Source: Spirochaetales bacterium (lineage in GTDB: Bacteria > Spirochaetota > Spirochaetia > Sphaerochaetales > Sphaerochaetaceae). From it: DNA of 5,008 nt. Both the position numbers and the translations under genes were made by a program. Of the stretch, positions 1 to 4,605 are shown piece after piece. The stretch covers positions 1 through 5,008 of the forward strand of contig JALFYG010000069.1 of the NCBI GenBank assembly GCA_022784805.1. Reading direction: 5' to 3'. The notes under the pieces were generated by a model that saw only the letters and a list, made by a program, of their open reading frames with translations, searched no databases and had not been told where the DNA came from. Position 1 is the stretch's first letter, and every line of letters begins with the position of its first letter.

Positions 1-34
1 TCTTTATGGCTTCATTCTTTACCTGTCTGTCCAT
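1..34 (-). CDS. Possible N-terminal fragment of a leftward gene, cut by the window edge
   Basis: On the minus strand an ATG at 34-32 opens a frame that stays open to the edge and reads MDRQVKNEAIK. Eleven residues are too few to identify a product. The reason to list it is the strong promoter directly upstream (40-68): its -10 box ends only 5 nt before the ATG, so the mRNA would have almost no leader. No Shine-Dalgarno sequence precedes the ATG. Alternatively, the true start, or an RNA gene, lies beyond the window and this ATG is chance. Confidence 0.2.
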   Translation of the reverse strand, partial: MDRQVKNEAIK

Positions 35-39
35 GATTT

Positions 40-68
40 ATTATAGCATTTATAACGATTTATAACAA
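40..68 (-). promoter_or_regulatory. Leftward sigma-70-type promoter with extended -10
   Basis: On the minus strand, TTGTTA (plus 63-68) and a consensus TATAAT (plus 40-45) are separated by exactly 17 bp. The -10 is preceded by TGC, giving the extended form TGnTATAAT. It is the closest match to consensus in the window. Transcription should start near base 33 and run off the left edge, so its gene is mostly outside. The spacer and -35 carry a 10-bp-period direct repeat (48-66). Confidence 0.55.
48..66. repeat. Two direct copies of ATTTATAAC, 10 bp apart, in the leftward promoter
   Basis: ATTTATAAC occurs at 48-56 and again at 58-66. The 10-bp period puts both copies on one face of the helix, within the spacer and -35 of the promoter at 40-68. 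This could be an operator pair or a flexible AT-rich promoter element. In AT-rich DNA such a short repeat could also be chance. Confidence 0.35.
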
Positions 69-86
69 TTGAGTCATTCATTTTTT

Positions 87-135
87 CAGCCTTACATCCT
101 CCAACTTGAAAGGTGGAAGCTTTACGGCTGTTTTT
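87..135 (+). terminator. Terminator-like folded element (hairpin plus T-run)
   Basis: CAGCC (87-91) pairs with GGCTG (126-130), followed directly by TTTTT (131-135). Inside, bases 100-107 pair with 110-117 (TCCAACTT against AAGGTGGA, one mismatch), leaving an 8/8 internal loop. On the plus strand this resembles an intrinsic terminator. No rightward gene is visible to its left, so it would end a transcript entering from outside or be a relic. AGC(C/T)TTAC is repeated directly at 88-95 and 118-125, flanking the inner hairpin. Subterminal hairpins like this also occur at the ends of IS200/IS605 elements, but no transposase is present here. Confidence 0.35.
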
Positions 136-263
136 CTGTAACTTGTTTAAGATTAATCGTTCCACAGATGCACTCCATCACACTTTTATTAACAATTATG
201 TTTATTATAATCACTCTTTTATTAAGAATAGGGAGGAAATGGGCTTATTAGATCATGTATGAA

Positions 264-283
264 TAAGACTGAGTGCAGTCTAA
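264..283 (-). terminator. Weak hairpin terminator candidate after the MATE gene
   Basis: AGACTG (266-271) and CAGTCT (276-281) form a perfect 6-bp stem with a 4-nt loop, about 28 nt past the MATE stop codon. Read leftward, the stem is followed by TTATTCAT, a poor U-tract, so termination would be weak. It is the only clear hairpin in the right place for this gene. The rest of 136-308 shows no supported gene. Confidence 0.3.
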
Positions 284-308
284 TCAGTACGTCTCTTCAT
301 GCCTTTTC

Positions 309-1679
309 CTAATTGTTTATTGTCAAGTCTTTCACCCATTTATACTTTCTGTAATGGTGTAGTGTCCAAGGAATCTTTCCCACCTCATCAAGGCAGGTGC
401 AGATAAACACAGCTGCCACAGGCCAATTGAAGGCGAAGGTGCCTAAGAATGCCAAAGGAATGGCGACTCCCCACATCGTCACTATTATTGAGTAACAATC
501 AAAGAGAGTGTCTCCACCGGAGGCAAACATTCCATTGATGACTACTGAGTTATAAGAAGCGCCAATGACGTAAAGAGCAAGAATAAATGACATGGAGATG
601 AAGTATGATGTCGCAGTTTCTGATAGATCTACAGCCTTTAATGCCAAAGGTATTGCCGCTATTACAAGAAGGGCTGTCAGAACACCACAGACAAGGGAGA
701 GTATGCTAAGTCTATCTCCATAGATTCTTGCTCTTTCAGTGTGGCCGCTTCCCAACTCGTAGCCAATCATGATGCTGGCGCCTCCGGCAAGGCCCTTTGT
801 GAAGCTCTGGACCAGGTTTCTCACTGTCAGGGCCAAGGAGTTGGCGGCAGAAGCATCTACTCCCATATGACCTAAGAATGCGCTGTATGAGGAGATACCT
901 ACTGTCCATATCAAATATGCTCCCAGAAGAGGTAAGAGCTGCCTTGTGTAATCTCTTGAAAGAACCTTGTCATAAGCAAAGAGCTTACTTAGATCAGGTC
1001 TTATCCTCTCATCTCTCCAACACTCCACTATTGATAACACCAGCTCTACGACTCTTGAAATTACAGTTGCCAGAGCAGCTCCCTTTACTCCCATCTTAGG
1101 GGAACCTAATAGCCCGAAGATAAATATAGCGTTGAGGGCAATATTAAGAACGACAGCGATGGAGCTGATGGTTGCGACTTTTGATGTCTTCTTTCCAAGC
1201 TTTATCTGGGCCAAGAAACATTGGGATAGGCCGGAGATAAGATAAGAGAAGGAAGCTATCTTTAAGTACTCGACTCCTATATTCAAGAGCTCTTCAACAT
1301 TGGTGAAGATTCTCATTGCACCCCTGGAGAAGACGAAACAGATTATGAAAGTGATGATACTTACAATAAGACAGATTCTCACTGTCATACAGAGAACCAT
1401 ATTTACAGATTTTCTATCTTCTTTTCCTGAGTATTGGGCTCCCAGTACGTGGAAGGCTGCAACGATCCCTGCAATGGTCAGGTTTTGGATAAACTGAAGC
1501 TGGGTTGCAAGAGAGACGGCAGCCATAGAGCTTTGGTCCAAGGAGCCAAGCATTATGGTGTCTGAAGCTCCTACCAAAGACAGCATCAGACTTTGGAAGG
1601 CTATAGGGAGCGCCAAAGAGAAGAGGTTTTTAAGAAAGACTTTGTCGCTGAATGTAGACTTAATAAGGTTCTTTTCCAT
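309..1679 (-). CDS. MATE family multidrug efflux transporter
   Basis: A 456-residue inner-membrane protein of usual MATE length, predicted to have twelve helices in two six-helix halves. MATE proteins expel cationic drugs and metabolites in exchange for Na+ or H+; the substrate cannot be told here. TM1 carries the family motif as GASDTIMLG, with Asp40 in the position of the conserved TM1 aspartate. LGAQYSGKED (79-88) and NIALNAIFIFG (179-189), followed by PKMGVKGAALAT (194-205), are typical of the N-terminal half. In the C-terminal half, GLAGGASIMIGYELGSG (296-312) and FASGGDT (385-391) repeat the pattern. The start at ATG 1679 is supported by AGGA 8 nt upstream (plus 1688-1691) and by a good promoter. 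It follows the AlbA_2 gene in the same direction after 132 bp, so readthrough is possible. It looks intact and is richer in GC than that gene. Confidence 0.95.
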   Translation of the reverse strand: MEKNLIKSTFSDKVFLKNLFSLALPIAFQSLMLSLVGASDTIMLGSLDQSSMAAVSLATQLQFIQNLTIAGIVAAFHVLGAQYSGKEDRKSVNMVLCMTVRICLIVSIITFIICFVFSRGAMRIFTNVEELLNIGVEYLKIASFSYLISGLSQCFLAQIKLGKKTSKVATISSIAVVLNIALNAIFIFGLLGSPKMGVKGAALATVISRVVELVLSIVECWRDERIRPDLSKLFAYDKVLSRDYTRQLLPLLGAYLIWTVGISSYSAFLGHMGVDASAANSLALTVRNLVQSFTKGLAGGASIMIGYELGSGHTERARIYGDRLSILSLVCGVLTALLVIAAIPLALKAVDLSETATSYFISMSFILALYVIGASYNSVVINGMFASGGDTLFDCYSIIVTMWGVAIPLAFLGTFAFNWPVAAVFICTCLDEVGKIPWTLHHYRKYKWVKDLTINN

Positions 1680-1705
1680 CCTGATTATCCTATTACCTTT
1701 ATCCT

Positions 1706-1725
1706 TTCTCCCTCAAGAGGGAGAA
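1706..1725 (-). other. Perfect hairpin in the MATE 5' leader
   Basis: TTCTCCCT (1706-1713) and AGGGAGAA (1718-1725) form a perfect 8-bp stem closed by CAAG; a ninth C-G pair would leave a 2-nt loop. It lies within a few bases of the predicted mRNA 5' end and about 27 nt before the start codon. Neither strand has a T-run after it, so it is not an ordinary intrinsic terminator. It could stabilise the mRNA end, act as an operator palindrome, or mark the 3' end of AlbA_2 readthrough transcripts. Confidence 0.5.
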
Positions 1726-1734
1726 GAAATAGAG

Positions 1735-1763
1735 ATAATAGTTGGAAGCATATGATTGGGCAA
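1735..1763 (-). promoter_or_regulatory. Promoter of the MATE gene
   Basis: On the minus strand TTGCCC (plus 1758-1763) and TATTAT (plus 1735-1740) are separated by 17 bp; they match the sigma-70 consensus at 4/6 and 5/6 positions. The start point would be near 1728, giving a leader of about 49 nt that begins with the hairpin at 1706-1725 and includes the AGGA ribosome site. This suggests the MATE gene can be expressed independently of the gene upstream. Confidence 0.45.
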
Positions 1764-1796
1764 AGAAGAATTGATATCGAATACTCTCTTCAAAGA

Positions 1797-1811
1797 AATA
1801 AGATCCTTATT
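1797..1811 (-). terminator. Small hairpin directly after the AlbA_2 stop codon
   Basis: AATAAG (1797-1802) and CTTATT (1806-1811) pair perfectly around a 3-nt loop, directly adjoining the TAG stop at 1812-1814. Read leftward, TCTTT follows. The stem is short and AT-rich, so this is at best a weak terminator. Some readthrough into the MATE gene seems likely. Confidence 0.2.
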
Positions 1812-3437
1812 CTACTCGATAAATCTGTATTTCCCTTTGCCTGCTCCTTCAACTAGATTGATAATCTGTAGATCTGTATACATTCGATTAAGATAATTAG
1901 TTGCAGTAGATTCTGAACAGTTGAGTATCTCGATAACCTTCGAATTGCCAAAGACTTCTGTTCCTACTTTATCATATATTTTTGCGATATTACCCCTTAT
2001 GGTTTTTGAATAATTGGATTCCATTATTCTTCGCTTGATATCTTGGGTTTTGGATTCAATCCCTAAGTTTTGATGGTCAATCCCCAATTTCTCGTTATCA
2101 ATCCCCAAGTTTATTTGGGGATTGGGCTCCAATCCCGATGTTTTTAATTCTGTATATTCATCACAGACAGGAATGACGACAGATGTAACATTATCCATTG
2201 TATTGAAGATTTTGTAGAACAGTGCAGGGGAGCCATTGTTTCTAAGAGCTTGTTTTGCCTCTCCTATTCCTGTGCCAAAGGATTCAATAATACCCAAGTC
2301 TTTAAACATGTCCTTGATTTCTGGATTTTCTGTATCTCTTTCATTGAAAAAAGACCTTTCGTTCAGATCCTGCAACTTGAGAGGAGGCAAAGGCTTATTG
2401 TAATTAACTATATTTATTTGCTTTTCAGATATGTATATCTGTATTGGTTTTGCATTCTCATAGTTGTTATGGACGATAGCATTTGAAACAAGCTCCTCTA
2501 TTGCAACGAATGGATAATTAGAGATTTTTTTATTTGTAGCCTCTCCGTCTTTTCTCAATACTATTGTGTTGAGAAAAGAATCATTGATGTAGTCTACTAT
2601 TGCATAATACTGCTTCCATATTGGTCCTTTGAAATATTTTGACTCCATTTTTCTTTTTGAATCAAATATGTCAATGATGAGTTCAACGTAGGCATAAGGG
2701 ATAAAATCATCAGGCCTATTTGCAAACATTAAGACTGCAAAGTTTTTTACTTTTTTCCCTGTAGGGTCATTCTTGTCTAGCAAATGAAGAGACTTGGCAA
2801 TCTGATTCTTGTCGAGATTGTCCATTATTTCTCTGTGGCTGGTGATCGAAAGGTATTCTCTTAGATAATCTATATTTAAGTCATCTATAGATGCATCTGA
2901 ATTTGTTATCGAAGAATAATGGAAATTGGAAAACTTACGTAACAAGTCATATTCTTCATCAACTCTTGCTAATCTGCTTTCTGATTCTACTCGTACATAT
3001 CTACCTGCCTTGAGTCTTATCCTTTTATCTTTTTCCGCTTTTTCGCTTACCATAAACGGGCCACCCGTTTGCCGTAAGACAACGATAAGCAGGTAGAATA
3101 CTCCATTAAGTTCATTGACAATAATATCAAAGGCAACATTGGGATACAAAAAAGATCTTAGGCTATTGATTTCATTTTTGCATTTTTCAATTTTTCCTTC
3201 CTCAATGCCTTTGATCGGCAGTTTGGGAATTGCCTTATTATTCTCATCATTTATTTCTTCAACACCTACAAAAATAAACTGCATGTCGTTGTCATAATAG
3301 TTATTTCCATAAGCGCATATAGTCTTTACTATTTTATCAAGTTGCATTGAAGATGCCTTATATTCGATATAAGTGCATTCTGCAGATTGACTAAGTAAGA
3401 TATCATTTGCCTGTTTTTTTATTCTTTCATAATCCAT
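1812..3437 (-). CDS. AlbA_2 (Schlafen-type) / GHKL ATPase / winged-helix putative transcriptional regulator
   Basis: A 541-residue cytoplasmic protein with three regions. Residues about 20-155 form an AlbA_2 domain (ECTYIEYKAS, then FIFVGVEE, then GRYVRVESES), associated with nucleic-acid binding. Residues about 305-395 resemble HATPase_c_4: an N-box with E315 and N319 in EELVSNAIVHNNY, and a glycine motif LGIIESFGTGIGEA (381-394). Residues about 480-541 look like a winged helix (VIEILNCSESTATNYLNRMY, then GKGKYRFIE). Proteins of this architecture are usually annotated as putative regulators or RecG-like; targets are mostly unknown. Before the winged helix, a linker repeats LGI(D/E) every 7 residues (443-461). 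ATG 3437 fits the domain start, but the ribosome site is weak (GGGA 8 nt upstream, inside a repeat unit). The gene is more AT-rich than the MATE gene, suggesting acquisition. Family assignment is good; the regulatory role is inferred. Confidence 0.9.
   Translation of the reverse strand: MDYERIKKQANDILLSQSAECTYIEYKASSMQLDKIVKTICAYGNNYYDNDMQFIFVGVEEINDENNKAIPKLPIKGIEEGKIEKCKNEINSLRSFLYPNVAFDIIVNELNGVFYLLIVVLRQTGGPFMVSEKAEKDKRIRLKAGRYVRVESESRLARVDEEYDLLRKFSNFHYSSITNSDASIDDLNIDYLREYLSITSHREIMDNLDKNQIAKSLHLLDKNDPTGKKVKNFAVLMFANRPDDFIPYAYVELIIDIFDSKRKMESKYFKGPIWKQYYAIVDYINDSFLNTIVLRKDGEATNKKISNYPFVAIEELVSNAIVHNNYENAKPIQIYISEKQINIVNYNKPLPPLKLQDLNERSFFNERDTENPEIKDMFKDLGIIESFGTGIGEAKQALRNNGSPALFYKIFNTMDNVTSVVIPVCDEYTELKTSGLEPNPQINLGIDNEKLGIDHQNLGIESKTQDIKRRIMESNYSKTIRGNIAKIYDKVGTEVFGNSKVIEILNCSESTATNYLNRMYTDLQIINLVEGAGKGKYRFIE
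2046..2138 (-). repeat. In-gene copy of the TTGGGGATTGA array (encodes the LGID heptad linker)
   Basis: This stretch encodes residues 434-464. Read on plus, the C-run cores start at 2061, 2082, 2103 and 2134 (steps 21, 21 and 31). The outer two are degenerate: 2061 is CAATCCCTAA and 2134 is AATCCCGA. A reversed copy at 2115-2124 completes a perfect palindrome with 2099-2108 (CAATCCCCAA, 6-nt spacer, TTGGGGATTG). The 21-nt step equals seven codons, giving NLGIDNE, KLGIDHQ, NLGIESK. The layout matches the upstream array at 3448-3556. Confidence 0.9.
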
Positions 3438-3447
3438 GGTTTGTTCC

Positions 3448-3556
3448 CAATCCCCAATTATTTTACTTCAATCCCCAAATTATTGCAATCAATCCCCAAT
3501 TTTTACGAGTCAATCCCCAAAAATATTTGGGGTTTGGGTACTAATCCCCAATTTTT
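3448..3556 (-). repeat. Promoter-region array of TTGGGGATTGA repeats upstream of the AlbA_2 gene
   Basis: On plus, CAATCCCCAA begins at 3448, 3469, 3490 and 3511, exactly 21 bp apart, and a fifth copy (TAATCCCCAA) begins at 3542. An inverted copy, TTGGGGTTTG at 3527-3536, pairs with the 3511-3520 unit at 9 of 10 positions across a 6-nt spacer. Ungapped against the in-gene copy (3458-3550 against 2046-2138), about 65 of 93 bases agree. In the matching frame it reads WGLVPKPQIFLGIDS, stop, KLGIDCNNLGIEVK, stop. It therefore resembles a non-coding duplicate of the linker segment, or an operator array shared by promoter and gene. Confidence 0.9.
3460..3488 (-). promoter_or_regulatory. Predicted promoter of the AlbA_2 gene, inside the repeat array
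   Basis: On the minus strand TTGCAA (plus 3483-3488) and TAAAAT (plus 3460-3465) stand 17 bp apart, matching sigma-70 consensus at 4/6 and 5/6. One repeat unit (3469-3480) lies in the spacer and others flank both sides. The start would fall near 3453, leaving a leader of roughly 16 nt. Any protein bound to the repeats would cover this promoter, which points to autoregulation. The region is AT-rich, so other -10 boxes are possible. Confidence 0.35.
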
Positions 3557-3565
3557 AAGAGGCAT
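3503..3565 (-). pseudogene. 20-codon micro-ORF or relic resembling the AlbA_2 linker
   Basis: An ATG at 3565-3563 opens 20 codons ending with TAA at 3505-3503. Its peptide includes LKNWGLVPKPQIFLGID, which aligns without gaps to LKTSGLEPNPQINLGID of the AlbA_2 protein (residues 431-447). No Shine-Dalgarno sequence precedes it and the predicted promoter lies downstream of it, so translation is doubtful. It is best read as part of the duplicated, decayed linker segment; a regulatory upstream ORF is a less likely alternative. Confidence 0.35.
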
Positions 3566-3581
3566 TCAAACATCGAAAGAA

Positions 3582-3604
3582 AGAAGACATTTTTCATGTC
3601 TTTT
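3582..3604. promoter_or_regulatory. Inverted repeat between the divergent genes, possible operator
   Basis: AAGACAT (3584-3590) and ATGTCTT (3596-3602) are perfect inverted copies around a 5-bp TTTTC spacer; a G-T and an A-T pair extend the arms outward. It sits between the repeat array and the WYL gene, 54 bp before its ATG. It is placed for a dimeric regulator, possibly the WYL protein itself. A T-run follows on plus, but the stem is AT-rich and no rightward gene precedes it, so a terminator is less likely. AAGAGG (3557-3562) and CCTCTT (3606-3611) give a second, outer inverted pair. Confidence 0.35.
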
Positions 3605-3657
3605 ACCTCTTGGATGAGGGAAAATGCAATAAATAGCGATTTGTGATACTATCAGGT

Positions 3658-4605
3658 ATGAGCAGATTGGAACGTATCATGGATATGATAAACGTATTAT
3701 GTCTTGAAGACGGAAAACTAAACTACAGTTATATCCGTGATAAATATGGTATGTCCAATAGAGAGTTCAGAAGAGACATAGAGTTTATCAGGGAAAGGCT
3801 TACAGATATCGGTTATATGGATAAGCTCTCCACAGTGGAGTATGTAAGGACAGATAAAGGTAACTACTATGTCTATAATGGTGATAAGCCCAAACTAAAT
3901 GAAGCCTTTGCTTCCTCAACCATTGCCGAGGCCATGAGAGACGCAGCATATAACCCATTGAGGGAGCAGTTTGATGTCTCGAAAAACAATGAGAAGACAA
4001 CTCAAGACAAACATAAGCCTGTAAGATACATGTACTCTGCAATAGAGAAGGTGGACTATAATCTTTTCACTACACTGGTAGCCGCCATCAAGGAAAGAAG
4101 GTGTGTGGAATTGGATTATATTAATTCCAAGGGAAAGCGCACTGCTATGGAAGTGCACCCTATGGAGCTTATCAATTACTCTCAGCTCTGGTATCTGAAG
4201 GCAGAATCCAAGTATGGCACCATAATTACATACAACCTTTCAAGAGTGCAGAAAGTCAAGATGATGGACTCTTATTTCCAATGGGATGAAGAGAAACTGA
4301 AGAAAAGCGAAGGCTCCTATGGAATCTTCTCTTCTGCCAAGACAGAGCCTATTTGGTATACCATGCGATTCTATGGAGTTGCCGCAAACATTGTCTCCAA
4401 CCAGATTTGGCACAAGGAACAGAAGAGTAAATGGAATGATGACGGAAGCTATGAGCTATCTGTTCCTGCTGTAAGCGACATTGAAGTCATGGGAAAGATG
4501 CTTTCCTTTTCCCCTGACTCTGAGCCTGTATCGCCAAAGGAGTTTGTAGATAAATATAGGGAGACTGTAAAAAAGATGGCTGAAAAGACGGGGGATATGA
4601 CGTGA
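3658..4605 (+). CDS. WYL/WCX domain transcriptional regulator
   Basis: A 315-residue protein when started at ATG 3658 (MSRLERIMDMI). An in-frame GTG at 3643 would add five residues; neither start has a clear ribosome site. I prefer the ATG because it fits the usual start of the winged-helix domain (YIRDKYGMSNREFRRDIEFIRERL follows). Counting from the ATG, the WYL domain spans about 138-205, with the signature LWYL at 177-180 and YNLSRVQKV at 192-200. A WCX extension spans about 231-310 (WYTMRFYGVA, then a strand-rich end). WYL domains sense ligands or nucleic acids, and WYL regulators often control DNA-damage or phage-defence genes. The stop overlaps the start of an RNase D-like gene, so the two are probably an operon. 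TGATACTAT, an extended -10-like sequence, ends 5 nt before the ATG, allowing a leaderless mRNA. What it controls is unknown. Confidence 0.92.
   Translation: MSRLERIMDMINVLCLEDGKLNYSYIRDKYGMSNREFRRDIEFIRERLTDIGYMDKLSTVEYVRTDKGNYYVYNGDKPKLNEAFASSTIAEAMRDAAYNPLREQFDVSKNNEKTTQDKHKPVRYMYSAIEKVDYNLFTTLVAAIKERRCVELDYINSKGKRTAMEVHPMELINYSQLWYLKAESKYGTIITYNLSRVQKVKMMDSYFQWDEEKLKKSEGSYGIFSSAKTEPIWYTMRFYGVAANIVSNQIWHKEQKSKWNDDGSYELSVPAVSDIEVMGKMLSFSPDSEPVSPKEFVDKYRETVKKMAEKTGDMT

Noticed and set aside
87..135. Insertion sequence or tRNA
   Set aside because: No transposase, target duplication or cloverleaf can be seen; only the hairpin geometry is suggestive.
69..251. 60-codon rightward frame starting with TTG
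   Set aside because: No ribosome site and no recognisable family. It runs through the folded element and AT-rich DNA, and its hydrophobic end reflects T-rich composition.
239..262. Seven-codon ORF (MGLLDHV) after AGGGAGG, with TATAAT at 206-211
   Set aside because: The ribosome site is only about 2 nt from the ATG, the -35 is poor, and nothing follows on this strand except the antisense MATE gene. It could be a leader peptide relic but is not supported.
3448..3556. CRISPR array
   Set aside because: The repeated core is only about 10-12 bp with 9-11 bp between cores, one unit is inverted, no cas gene is present, and the same array is coding elsewhere in the window.
3624..3632. Two-codon ORF (ATG CAA TAA) after GAGGG, before the WYL gene
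   Set aside because: The ribosome-site-like spacing is good, but it is too short to judge and is out of frame with the WYL gene. Recorded only because the WYL gene itself lacks a clear site.
3800..4158. Two overlapping leftward frames of 80 codons inside the WYL gene
   Set aside because: They are antisense shadows of a well-supported gene, with no start signals or family resemblance.
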